A stretch of 64,000 nt of DNA, taken from assembly GCF_002999335.1 (NCBI RefSeq), contig NW_020312590.1, positions 186,001 to 250,000 of the forward strand. Direction: 5' to 3'. The DNA comes from Cyclospora cayetanensis (lineage: Eukaryota; Apicomplexa; Conoidasida; Eucoccidiorida; Eimeriidae). Below are positions 23,538 to 35,029 of this stretch, in pieces. Numbering within the stretch: position 1 is the stretch's first letter; the number at the start of each line of letters is the position of its first letter. Both the position numbers and the translations under genes were made by a program. The notes beneath the pieces were generated by a model, which was not told the origin of the DNA, made no database searches, and saw nothing but the letters and a program-made list of their open reading frames with translations.

Positions 23538-24572
23538 AGCAGCACACGGGGTGGGAGGCAGCAGCAGCAAATCCTCACTTTGGGGGTTACACCCGTGGAA
23601 GTTGCAGTCTGAGAATTTGCCGCAGCTACCGCTGTTGTGTGTCTGTGTGTGTGTGTGTCTGTGTGTGTGTGTGTCTGCCTGCCGCTTTCTCGAATCCTCA
23701 CACGCGTCTTCCCGTGGAGCCTGCTGCTTGGCAAGGGATTCTGTGCGTCAGTGTGTGTGCGTGTGTGTGTTGAATTTCTGGCTGCGTCCTCTGCAGCTTC
23801 AGCAGCTTCAGCAGCTTCTGCAGCCTCGCGTTTTTAGAGCAGTGCCGCTGGAGGTCGAGATCGTGTCGTACGAGGCGCTGTTCAAGTTTTAGCGCGCCGT
23901 CGAACTGCAGCCATGAAGCGTAGCACAGACAGCATGCCACTGCACTACTACTCTCTGTCAGGAGCTGTCCTGGCTGCTGCGGCGAATGCCAAAAGGGTGC
24001 AGCTGCGTTGGTTGCATGCATGCATGCATGCATGCATGCACGCAGCGCAGCTGCCCCCTTAGAGCTGAGCAGCAGCAGCAGGGACTGCAGGGGCGGCCTG
24101 CCGCCGCTGCTGGTGTCTTTGACTCTGAAAAAACTCGGAGATTTAGGTGTTTTTGAATCCCTCACAAACTTTATCAAGCGGGAATAGAGCAGCCGCAACA
24201 CGGCGAAGATCGACCCCTGCCGCTCACACAAGCGACGGCTGAGCGGCTGTGTGGCAGAGTACCCCCAAGCCAACTGCGGCTGCGACTCCGCCATTCTTTT
24301 CGCGCCGCTGCACGCAGCGGCTGCGAAAAAGCAGCGCGTGCAGCTGCAGCGGCAGGAGGAGTCTTCGGGGTAGCTGCTGCAGCCTCGACTGGAAACCACG
24401 ACGTCTTTTCCTGCAGCCTCGGAGATTCGCAAGGCTGCTCGCTGCTCTTCGACTGTGCCTGCGCTGTGGCAGCAGCAGGCACTTCGCACTGCGCTGCACT
24501 GCGCTGCATTGCACTGCGCCGGAGCTGCAGGAGAAAGAGCTTCCAACAGCAGCAGCAGCAGCGACAAGCGCA
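23538..24572. other. Divergent region between polyQ gene and BAF60 gene
   Basis: About 1 kb separates the two start codons. It includes (TG)n at 23636-23677 and (TGCA)n at 24013-24041. A minus-strand exon-like segment near 23780-23900 may belong to the polyQ gene. Confidence 0.45.
24013..24041. repeat. (TGCA)n palindromic microsatellite
   Basis: About seven tandem copies of the self-complementary tetramer gcat/tgca. Confidence 0.9.
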
Positions 24573-24574
24573 AT

Positions 24575-24607
<33 letters not shown>

Positions 24608-27600
24608 CAAAGCCACCGCTGCTGCTGCTGCCAGTTTGAGCAGCAAAAAAACTGCTGCAGTGCCTAACAGCAACCGCAGCGGGGGTAGCTCTTCCGCTGC
24701 AGCAGCAGCCTCCACGCAGCAGCAGCAGCAGCAGATACACCAGAGACGGCCACAACAACTCAAAAAGCATCAGACATTCCAAGTATCCGACGTTCCTGAA
24801 GACGTGGGTGTTGTTGTTTTTTTTATTGTTGTTATTGCTGCTGCTCTTGTTGGTGCTTTTGTTCTTGTTGTTGCTACTGCCGTTATTGCTCTTGCTACTG
24901 CTTTTGTTCTTGTTGCTACTGCTGTTATTGTTGTTGCTACTGCTTTTGTTGTTGTTGCTACTCCTCTTGTTGTTGCTACTGATCTTATTGTTCGTGCTAC
25001 TGCCGTTATTGCTCTTGCTACTGCTTTTGTTGTTGTTGCTACTGCTGTTGTTATTGCTACTCCTCTTGTTCTTGCTGCTGCTGTTATTGTTCGTGCTACT
25101 GCCGTTATTGCTCTTGCTACTGCTCTTGTTCTTGTTGCTACTGCTGTTATTGTTCGTGCTACTGCCGTTATTGCTCTTGCTACTGCTCTTGTGGTTCTTG
25201 ATACTGCTCTTATTGTTCTTGCTACTGCTCTTGTTGGTGCGTTTGTGCGATGGCTCACATGCTGGCTCACATGCTGGCTCACTGCATGGTTGTGTTGTCT
25301 TTGTGAGAATTTCTTTGGATGCTTTTTTGCCACTTCTTGAAGGCGTCCTTTATGGACGCGCCTCTGTCTAGGCTTGCTCTAGGCAGTCTGCCTGCTTTTC
25401 CTGCATGCAAGAGGTCTCGTTTTATCGTTTTTTTCTCTCTGCGAAAGCTCCTGCTGCTTCTACTACTCCTGCGGTGTCTCCCCTCTCTGTACGTGACAAA
25501 TGGTCATGCCAGTGTATATTGTGCATGCGTTGTGGCAATTCATAGGCCTTGTTAGCTTTTCCTTCCCTTGCACAAAGCCTTGAAGCACTGCAGTCTGCAG
25601 AATCTACCATTGGGCAAGCCACAGAGAGAATTCTCACGCTTTTGAGAGACACCCACAATCCGTGCCTCCATCTCCCCGCTAACAGACAGGTACGCTGCTG
25701 CCGCTTCTTCGTATTCTCTTTTTCTCTTTATCTCTTTCTTTTTCTTTCTGTCTGTTTCCTTCTTCCTCTTTTTTCTTTATCTCTTTCTTTATCTCTTTCT
25801 TTTTCTCTTTTCTTTCTCTTTCCCTTCTTTCTCTCGCTTCTTTCTCTTTCCCTTCTTTCTCTCGCTTCTTTATCTCTCCCTTCTTTCTCTCGCTTCTTTA
25901 TCTCTCCCCTCTTTCTCTCGCTTCTTTCTCTCCCTTTCTCTCCCTTCATTATCTCTCATTTCTTTATCTCTTCACACATTTCCAATGATCCGTGCGGCCT
26001 GCGCGTTTTTGATGGTTCTTGCTGTTTTCTTTTTTTTCTGCGTGACGTGTCTGTCAAAGCATCATTCGCATTTGCTGCCTCTCCTCCTCCTGCCGCCATG
26101 CGATCCCCTGTCTCCTCTTAAAATAATAGAGTGCAAATTTAGCCGCTTCATTTTGCATTTTTGCCTTGCCACATCGTGGTGGCGCGCAGGGGTCTAGCTG
26201 GCTAGCGAGCTCGCTAGCTAGCCAGCCAGCCAGCCTTTTTCTTGACTGCGGGTGGAGCTCAATTGGCAGGAGCTGAAAATGCCCCTTTTTGCGCTTACTT
26301 GCAGTCGCTGCCTTTGCTGCTTTCTCGATGTCGCCTGCGCATCTTCATTTACAACACGCACGCAAATCAACAGCCCCCACCTACCGTCTCTGAGCACCAC
26401 GCGCCACACTTCCAAGTGCCTCCCCTTCACGAGCTGCAGCCGCCCGCTGCTGTTGCTGCTGCTGCTGCTGCTGCAACAGCCGCTGCTGCTGCAGCTGCTG
26501 CTGCTGCTCAGCAACAGCAGCAGCAGCAGCAGCAGCTGTTGCTGCCACCCCCCGCGCTGACTTCTCTCGTGCAGGAACCTCCGCCTTCTTGGGCATTGCA
26601 TATAAAGGGGCAAGCTTTGGATAAGCAGGTGCGTCTGCGTGTGCTTGCATCATTTCGCGTGGGTGTATTTTGCCTGCAAGTACGCCTGAGGGCTGTCTAC
26701 AAACGTACAGAGGCAGATCAGGCTCCTGCTGCTGCCTTCGCTGCTGCTACTACTGCTGCTGCATTTGGAAGAATGCCTCCTTCTTCTTTGGGTGCCCTCA
26801 CCGTGGCGTATGAAAAGCTGTGGATGTGCACACATACACACATATATATTCATGTATATATACATATGTACATACATACATATGTATATATACACATATG
26901 TATATATACACATATGTATATATTCATAGACGTATACACACATATACGTATACACATCTACATACATACACATATACATATATATATATATACATCTATC
27001 TATATATATACATAGACGTATATACACATATATGTATATGCATCCATACACACACATATACACGTACACATATATACAGTCGTGCTTCTGACTCTTTCGG
27101 CGATTAGCGGAGAGCACATGTGCTGTTGCTTTTGCCCCTCCCTTCCCTGCCTGCCTCGTAGCGCCTCCTCTATCTCTGTGGACCCCTTGCGTTTTGTGCA
27201 GGAAGGCTGCTGCCTCTCTTCCTTCTTCGAGCGAATTGTTGTGCTAACTGGCTCGCAGACTGTGGCGTGGCATTGGGGTGGGGGTGATCCTGTGGAAGAG
27301 CTCGTGCTGCAAAGGCGGGGTGACACCCCCTTGACGTTGAAGATCCTCTTTTTCCTCAAGCACAGGCTTCCCACATTTGGGGTCGGTTGCTGCGGATGGC
27401 GATTATTGCGTTGCTGATGGGGTGGATCTGTTTAGCGCAAAGAAATGTGCCCCAGGTGTTGCTGCTGCTTTCGCTGCTGCTTGAAAGCCGTCCTGCTCCT
27501 CATCTACAGCCTGCCTTACTCCCGCCGTCTTCGATCCCTCGTTGCGGAGTGTGCTGCAGCTTTCCCCCCAGCTCTCGGCAGTTTGTGCAGGCCAGAGGCA

Positions 27601-30553
27601 GCTCTCACTCTGCTCAGTCCTCCGTTGCATCTTCTCGTACTGCCTCACCAAGGGGTTGGTGCTCTCGTGGCTGACGGAGGGAAGCAGCGGCAGCGGGAGC
27701 AGCGGCAGCGGGAGCAGCAGTTGCAGCAGTCTGAACAGCAACAGCGGCAAGCCGAATTACAAGGGAGTCCGCTTTCGCACAGACGAGCTGCTGCGGCGAG
27801 TAAGTGCTGTTGCTACACATCCTGGAAGCTATGTAGACGGACCCTGGTTGCTGCTGCCCTCCTTCTGCTTTCTTTGAGCGTTTTTGAAACCACGTCTTGC
27901 ATGAGACAGGCGCCGACAAGGAGAAGAAGAACAAGTTGAGCGGAAGGTGCAGGGGGCAGGGGGAAAGAGGCGAACGAGGAGCAGCAGCAGCAGCAAGGCG
28001 GCCGACTCATACTATGCCTACACAGCACTGACAAGCGGAATGGTGTGTCATGTACAGTGTGCATGGGTATATATATATGTATATATATGTTTGTATATTA
28101 TATATGCGTCTGATGTCGCTCGCAGGTGTTTGGATCTGATGTACAGACATTTGGATTGCCCGACCTGCCCGAGTTGCTACGTCAACACCTTCTGCCACCA
28201 ACCCCCGTCGTTATCACACACAATTTGCGGTGAGATTTCTCTCTTTTTGCTGCTTTGTGTCGCCTTCCTGAGGGGAAGTTTCCTGGAGTTGCGAAAAGTT
28301 TCCTCCTCGTGGTATCACCTCGATTCATACAAACAGCCCTTCCCTTGTGGGCAATGCGCGTACATCGGATGCCCTCACTTCTGGTGGCTGACAGCCGCAG
28401 GGGTGTTATGCGCATTGATACATATATATATGTATATATTGATGTATATGTACATATATGTACATGTGCATATATGTATATGTGCATATATGTACATGTA
28501 CGTATTTGTATATGTGCGTATATGTATATGTACATATATGTACATGTACATACATATATATCTCCGTATGTGTACATGTAAGTATTTGTACGTACATGTA
28601 TACATGCATATATCTATGTCTGTATGTGTGTGCGCCCTCAGCCTCTCAGGCGATTGGCTTGAAAGCGAGCACACGTATGATTTTTCTCTGGATTGCATTG
28701 ACACCACGTGCAGCGGCAGCAGTAATTGCAGCGCAATCAGCAGTGCAGCAACTGCCTGCTGCGTTTTAGGTCTCGAAAGTTGGCTGGCAGCTCCCCACCA
28801 GCACGCCCTTTCCCCTGCCCAGCAACAGAAGGTATGCGAAGGGTGCAGTGTAAGATGCAGTGATACATTTTTTTGCAGCATGGAGCACCCATCTTCCCCC
28901 TTGCCGTGCATGCGTTTTCGGAAGGAGGCCTCTTGGCTCCGATGCTGCTGCAGCTGCGTTCTTTCCCCTGCACGTTTCGGGAGAGATTTCCAGCGGGCGC
29001 AGTGCTGCACATCTGCATCACATCATCATCGTATGTATGGATTGTCGGCCGTCCTCTGCATCTTGCTTTTGCGTCTGTCTCCGGCTTGGCTTATGGCTCG
29101 TGTGTGTGTGCGTGTATGTGTGGGTGTCCGCTGCAGCAGCTCGCCCTGAATGCAGAGATGGATACTCTTGATAGCCAGCTGACGTTGCTGCTACAGCAGA
29201 TTCATCAGCGTGTGGCGCAAATGCAACTCTATAGCGCCTTGGCAAAAGATCCCAAGGAGGTTCGTGAAATCTGTATTTCTACGGATATGCGTCGAGATCT
29301 CCACATATATATGTTCAAATATATAATGTGAATTCGTACACATACACATGTACGTGTTCACGTACATGTATACATGTGCGTATTCACATACACATGCATG
29401 TATACATACATGCATTTGGTTGTTCTTTCTCTCGCTAAAAAGCTTACATTCGATTTTCCTTACTCTACGCGCGCGCGTGTGCGCACATGCTTCATGCCTT
29501 GCTATTTGCATCCATGGGCTGTTTAGGGCGTCTTGATTCTGCATCGCACTGCTGTGGAGAAAGGCACCTGCCGGTGTTCGCATCCCTCCATGATGCTGTC
29601 TCAGATTATTGCCGCAGCCTTCTCGCGTTGTTGCTTTCCCTCTCTCTGCAGTTCATTCTAAAACAGCTAGAGAGCTGCGTCCCAGACCATCAGCGCCTCC
29701 TTGCTGACGAAAGCTGCCTCTTCGAATACCAAGACAGCCAGCGGAGAGCATCTTTTTACGCAAAGGTAGATGATGCGAAATGCACGGAGATGCCGCCGCT
29801 TGCCGCTTAAAAAAAGGCCTCTCATATTGCTGCGGAAGCAGCTCTTTAGTCAGCCTTGCGCCTCGCTGTGTACAGCGCCTGCACCTTCTTGCACTGCATC
29901 TCTTTGGGAGCTTCTTTGCGCGTGTCTTTGCATGCGACATAGATATATATGTCATATATTTGTTGTTGTATATGTATGTGTTCATATTTAGAGGGAAATA
30001 GAGAGACATACCCATCATGCAAATATCGTGCATACATATATTTATACATATACGACTCGCTATTGCCCGTCCAGCATCCTAGGGCAATCTAAGCGCATGC
30101 CGCCGCCTACATGCAGCATTGGGGCTTTGTTGTTCATAGTCTCTCTTCTGGATTGCAGCCCCTTCTGTCTCTCTATGAAATATGTGTGTGTGTGTGTATG
30201 TGTGTGTGTTTGCACCTGTCTTCGCATCTATCAAAGCCCTGGCTAGCCCGTGCAGTGGGACGCTACTTGCAGAGGAAGGCGCTGCCTCTCGAGGATCAAA
30301 TTTGGTATGTTAAGAGTGTCATGCAGATAGACTCTTTCTCAGGATTCCCTGCCTATATTCCTTGGTATTTTTACGTTTGGCTAGAGGCCGAGAGGGGAGG
30401 GTGAAGAGCGGGTGCCTGCCCGTCGTGGCGGCATTTTTCAGCTTAAATGAGGATCGCGTGCGTCTTTCAGTTCTTTTTTCTGTCGCTCTCTTTTGCGCGT
30501 GCCGGCCGTGAACTTTGCTTGTCTTCAGTCAACTACAGTGTGCGACTGTGTAA
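24573..30553 (+). CDS. SWI/SNF subunit BAF60/SMARCD/Rsc6-like (SWIB domain)
   Basis: Eleven exons keep phase: 24573-24803, 25546-25689, 26305-26628, 27202-27385, 27510-27799, 28126-28229, 28642-28831, 29137-29259, 29652-29765, 30237-30304 and 30529-30553, about 598 aa; human SMARCD1 is 515. The order matches BAF60: ALLAFPSLAQSLE (DLLAFERKLDQ in human), RLRIFIYNTHANQ (KLRIFISNTFN), SWALHIKGQALDK (SWELRVEGRLLED), LSSFFERIVVL (FSSFFKSLVIEL), then the SWIB domain (DPSLRSVLQL, LCSVLRCIFSYCLTKGLV, VFGSDVQTFGLPDLPELL), HTYDFSLD, the C-terminal coiled coil (LNAEMDTLDSQLTLLLQQIH) and FYAKPWLARAVGRYL. This chromatin-remodelling subunit links the ATPase core to DNA-binding factors in the nucleus. The N-terminus is poly-Gln; exon 3 has an Ala/Gln insert, and the SWIB domain has a Ser/Gly insert. 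The last exon is uncertain: reading through ends at 30404, and a longer form could use the exons at 30529-31220. Confidence 0.85.
24806..25235. repeat. (GTTGTTGCTACTGCTCTT)n-type trinucleotide repeat in BAF60 intron 1
   Basis: Degenerate GTT/GCT/ATT/ACT triplet repeats fill the first half of intron 1 (24804-25545). No frame on either strand needs a stop, so long artificial frames appear (Val-Ala-Thr, poly-Leu and Arg-Ala-Val types). Confidence 0.9.
25698..25975. repeat. Polypyrimidine TTTCTCTC-type tract in BAF60 intron 2
   Basis: About 280 bases of nearly pure C and T on the plus strand (TTTCTCTCGCTTCTTTCTC-like units) lie just after the donor at 25690. Confidence 0.9.
26826..27082. repeat. 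(TATACACATATG)n microsatellite in BAF60 intron 3
   Basis: Long alternating purine-pyrimidine array of tatacaca/tatatgta units between exons 3 and 4. Confidence 0.9.
28410..28630. repeat. (TGTACATATA)n microsatellite in BAF60 intron 6
   Basis: Alternating purine-pyrimidine array of tgtacatata/tgtgcatata units that ends just before the acceptor of exon 7 at 28641. Confidence 0.9.
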
Positions 30554-31220
30554 TGCTGCAGCAAAGTATTCGCGGCGTATGGACTTGCAGATCCGCGAAA
30601 GAGACAGCGCGAGGTAAGCGTGTGGCGTTGCCGCCTTGAGCGGGGTCGGGAGGAAGAGGAGGGACGAGGCGTTGCTTAAAGGCGGTTTTGGGGGGGGGGA
30701 GAATCGTGTTTTTTCGGTGCATGCGCGGATGGCTTTGCATCCTAGTTGGGCTGTCTGTTGCGCTTGTTTTTTTCTGGGGTCGTTTGGCGTGTCGAGCGAG
30801 GACAAAGCGCACCGCCGCGTTTTCTTCGAAGCGTTGCCGCGGCTCTTCGGGGAGGGAGGGCGTAAGAGCTCTTCGAGCTGGGGGGGTGATGCATGTGGTA
30901 GCCGACGAGCCAGCGGCCTCTCCGGTCGTGTGGGGCGAGCTGTGCCGACGCAGGGAGCTGAAGAAGAAATGCGAACTTCCAGCGCGCGTCCGCGGTGCCG
31001 TCCGCCCTCCGTAGGGGGGGAAAGGAGTGCTGCAAACAACACGAGTGCCCCTGCTGCAGCGGCAGCAGTGCAGCAGCAGCAACAGCAGGCTGCGGCAAGC
31101 AGGAGGCCAAAGGCAGCCACAAAAAAGAAGGACGATGCCAAGCAAGAGCTTCCGCAGCAGCTGCACCTCCAGAACCTTGCGGCAGCCCCCGTTGCGGGGG
31201 AGGCGGACTCACTGCCGTAG
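30447..31220 (+). CDS. Unassigned exon pair after BAF60 (small gene or BAF60 C-terminal extension)
   Basis: Two segments read in one phase: 30447-30607 (donor GCGAG|GTAAGC) and 30797-31220 (stop TAG). The first contains NYSVRLCNAAAKYSRRMDLQ and the second SEDKAHRRVFFEALPRLFGE, then an Ala/Gln run and a Lys-rich tail (RRPKAATKKKDDAKQ). Read from the ATG at 30447 the product is about 194 aa and starts with a hydrophobic CVFQFFFLSLSFARA stretch like a signal peptide. Alternatively, from the TCTTCAG acceptor at 30528, these exons could extend BAF60, but the strong donor at 30305 is then out of phase by one base and a weaker donor would be needed. I cannot decide between the two. Confidence 0.4.
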
Positions 31221-31383
31221 ATTTTTGCAGAGGGCAGCTGGCACTCGTCACAAGGCAGCAAGTTTTAGCCACCGAGCGAGTACGCTGGACGGCTAGCCGA
31301 ACGGCTTTCCCTCTATCTCGCGAGCAGCTGCCTAGCAAACTGCCTGTGAGAAGGACGACTGGTGCATGTGCAGGGTCGTACGG

Positions 31384-31460
<77 letters not shown>

Positions 31461-32115
31461 CACATACACTCCACGCCCTGAGGAAACGAATCCTGGGCAG
31501 AGCGCCCCGTGCACATCCTACACTGTACAGGAGATGCGCACCTTCTGCCCCGTAATTCGCTCTCAACTCTCATCGTCTCCGTGCACTCTACACGCGCTTC
31601 GCTACCAGCCTCTGCGGAAGCGAGTCCAGGGCATCTATATACAAGCCTTTGAACCTCGCAGAGATCGCGCGGCCGTCTGTCTGCCATTCCTAGCCGTCTC
31701 GAACTAAAACGCGATTCTAATGCTAACGAGCGCGGGAGCAATACATTGATTGCCCCTGCGGCAAGCCACGGAAACGAGCATCAAAAGACTTTAGAAGAGC
31801 GCCCTCCCTCCCTACCTCCCCCCTACCCCTTCCCCTTAGCATCTAGTCACTGCAGTTTAGCCGCCATCGGCGCAGCAGCGCGCAGCCTCTGAATTCCGGG
31901 CAGTCGCTGCTGACGGACAGAAAGATGTCCGATCTGCCGCCTTTGCTTTCGCCAGATCAGACACCCAAGAGGCAGCACAGCCATCCGCAGCTCAAGTCGG
32001 CTCTGCTGCTGCAGTTTGTGCCGCTCAAGGCGCCGCCCCCGTGGAGGCCCCTACACTACGCGCCGCTTGCTGAGGATCTCCTCGCCGAGCAGGCAGGCTG
32101 CTTGCCGGCTGCACA
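31221..32115. other. Convergent 3' intergenic region
   Basis: This lies between the stop at 31220 (+) and the stop at 32116 (-). It contains a pure (TA)n run and otherwise no supported gene. Confidence 0.5.
31387..31457. repeat. (TA)n dinucleotide run
   Basis: About 35 uninterrupted AT/TA dinucleotides. Confidence 0.97.
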
Positions 32116-34966
32116 TCAAAAGGTCAACAAGCAAACGCTGAAGAGCAGCACCAGCAGCAAGCAGCTGCCCACAATCCAGATGCCAAGATTGTGGGCAGCT
32201 GCTGCAGCTGCTGCAAGCATGGCAGCGGCGGCAGGTGGAAGAGACACTTCCCCCCCAAAGCAGCCACGCAGCCCGCAGTAACACGCGGCAACAGCAAAGG
32301 CAGCAGCACCAGCAGCAGTCCATATATGACTGACACCAACAGAGGATCGAGCGCCAGTCTTTGCAGATCTCTTTCTCTGGACCGTATCCTCGGAAGAACA
32401 GGGATGGCCTTTGCACCCCTTGGGGTAATTTCTCTCAGAGCTCTTCGCCGCGTCTCTGCAGCCGCAGCCCCCCCTTGCTAATTTTGCTGCTGCTACGGAC
32501 ACTGGATGGCAGGCAGGTGTCGCAGCAATGTCAGAAGAAAGCTTTTCGCCAGAAGGCGCAAAGCGTGCAGCTGCAGCAGCAGCCGAAGCAGCAGCACCTC
32601 TGGCGGCGCAAGACGACTTCTCTGGTGAACACGCAGGCGCTTCCTCGTGACGCCACTGCTCTAACGGCGACTCCGATTGCGTATCAGCTTTCTGCTCTAG
32701 AAGCGTATCAGGTTGCGTATCAGGGTGCGTATCAGGGTGCTTGTCGGGCTCCTGCTCCGCTTGCGCATCAGGCTGCATGTCAGACTTCGACTCTGAGGGT
32801 GTATCAGGTTGGGTATGAGGTTGCTTGTCAGCTTCCTGTCCTCCGTGCGGCTCCGCTGGCTGCCGCGCAGGCTGTGAGTTTGCGTTGAACATGCGTTTGT
32901 ATGTATCCGTGGAAGTCTTGTGGTAATTGAGTTTCTGAGGCAGGCACACACCGCCGACATCCACCGCTCAAAATGCGGCAATCGCAGCCCCTCTTGCGCG
33001 CGCTGCACATGCAGCGGCACCCCTTAATGGCCGAGGCAGTCGACGCATGATGCAGCTAGCAACTGAATCAATCAGAAAGAAAAGAATACGCCTTGACCAA
33101 CCGCCAGAGACGCTAGGGGCCAGGAACTGAGAATAAGCGTGGCAGAAGCACAGCCAGACCGCTGCAGACCACCACCAGAAGAACGAGCGCAAGACAGAGA
33201 CAGAGAAAAAGAGAGAGGGAAAAAAGAGACAGTCACAGCGATATTAGATGTATCCACCGCCGAGGAGACAAGGCAGACACAAAAGGTACAAGCAGCAGCA
33301 TACGTGGAAACAAGCCACAGGCTGAAGAAACATGCATCGCCTATCTTTCTCTGTTGCTGTATTGCCCGTTTGCTCCGCATCGAACGGCGTATCTAGACGC
33401 GCACACCCCCTAAAAAGCATCTATTACCTTTGTCTGAAGCTCCTTTAAAGCGGCAATGGCATGCGGGTTTGACGGTTCCGACTTCAGAACCCCCATAAAA
33501 GACTGTTGCACAACAGACACGCATACGGGGGGAGGCCTGGCTAGCTACGAAGAGGCGTCCATGCACAGCTGCCTTCTGCGCCACCAGGAGAGAAGCTTTT
33601 TCTCCCGTACGAGCAGCAGCAGCAAAGCTAGCAAGCAGCAAGAGCAGTGCCAGACCTCTTGGGCTTCTTCTAGGTGATCCTGCATCATATATGCCATTCC
33701 TCTTCTGTACAAAGCCTTGCAATTCTTCGGATCCATTTGCAAGGCCTGAAAGGGCAGCCGCGCAGCAAAAACGCACTGCAAGGATGTTGAAGGGCAGGTT
33801 CTGAGACTCCTGGGGAGGCTTTCACCGCTGGCGTACGGCAAAGGCAAAGGGAGAAGCGAGCGTGCTCTTTTGAATTTTGCAGATTCGGCTAAACAGCGCC
33901 TTCAAATATTGACTACCACTTCGCAGGCAGTGCAAAAAGAGAAACACGCGCACAAACAGCCCACATCGCAGTCACAACGGCCTTCACCGCAGCCAGGTGC
34001 GCGCCTCGTGCCTACCAGTCTGCACTGTATATACACCTCGTCGAACTCGCGCTGCTGAAGCTTGCATGCAGCCAAGTTCAGATGGCAAGGTAGCTTGGAC
34101 TGCTGGTACATTGTCTCCTCCTCTGCGGTGGAAGGAAATGTGTAGTCAAACTGCAGCAACGCCTGGGAGATACACAAGCACGTCAGAAGCGACAGAGAAA
34201 GTGCACGAGACAACTGCCAACGATCGAAGCGTCCACATCAGCCCCCACTGCATGCAGGGTGTCTCTCTCTCTCCTTCTGTATCTCTCTGCCTGTCTGTCT
34301 CTGTCCGTCTGTCTGTCCTTTGCCGTCTCGCACCTTCCGGTAATTGACAGCCGCCAGACCATAGTTCTTTTCTTTGAAAGCTGCATTTCCCTCTGCGCGA
34401 AATCTGGATGTCAACTTGCGCACGCAAACGCGAGGAAGCTATTTGCGTGCAGGTGCCTATCCAGCGCCATAAAGCCTTACAGGGACTGTCAGACTGCTTT
34501 TAGTACCTGTCTGCTGCCTGAATCTTTTCTAGCGTGGGCCGTTCGAACAGTTGCCTCTCCTGCACAGCGAAATTCGGCCCTCAAAAGCCTGCAGGGTCCA
34601 GCGGCTGCTTCTTCAGCGCTCTGTAGACGCGTGTGTGGGGAGAAAGTGCAAAGTGTTAAGGCGTAGGAAGCGCACAGTGGCGGGAAGGGGAGGATGCGAG
34701 ACGTTCCCAGAGTGCATGCGTCATCCAGAAGTAGCTGTTGAAGATGCGGGAGGAAGAAGGGAAGAGGATCCCACCTTGGAGTGATCGTGTCCGCAACCTG
34801 CAGCCAGTGCGCGCGCTCGCGCTGCTTCTCTGTTAGCTCGCTCTTCTTCTTCGACTTCTTCGGCCTTCAGGCGATTAGAGAGGCGTTGAAATTTTCCTGA
34901 GAGAGTAGCAGATTGCCATTCCGACGGCTCCAGGAGCAGTAGCCCACACACGTGGCGACAGCACGC

Positions 34967-35029
<63 letters not shown>

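Noticed and set aside
24808..25371. 187-codon poly-Leu frame (+) and a 187-codon Arg/Ala/Thr frame (-)
   Set aside because: Both are products of the triplet-repeat intron of BAF60. No stop codon can arise from these triplets, and neither has a domain.
26820..27107. Tyr/Thr/Ile-rich frames in the TATACACA array
   Set aside because: Microsatellite inside a BAF60 intron; exons 3 and 4 join in phase without it.
28880..29033. Exon-like segment HGAPIFPLAVHAFSEGG between BAF60 exons 7 and 8
   Set aside because: It has an acceptor and a donor, but exons 7 and 8 join in phase directly at a place that matches the human protein, so the segment looks intronic.
31925..32281. 118-codon plus-strand frame starting MSDLPPLLSPDQ
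   Set aside because: It overlaps antisense to the last exon of the TPR protein, shows no domain, and turns into Ala/Ser repeats opposite the membrane anchor.
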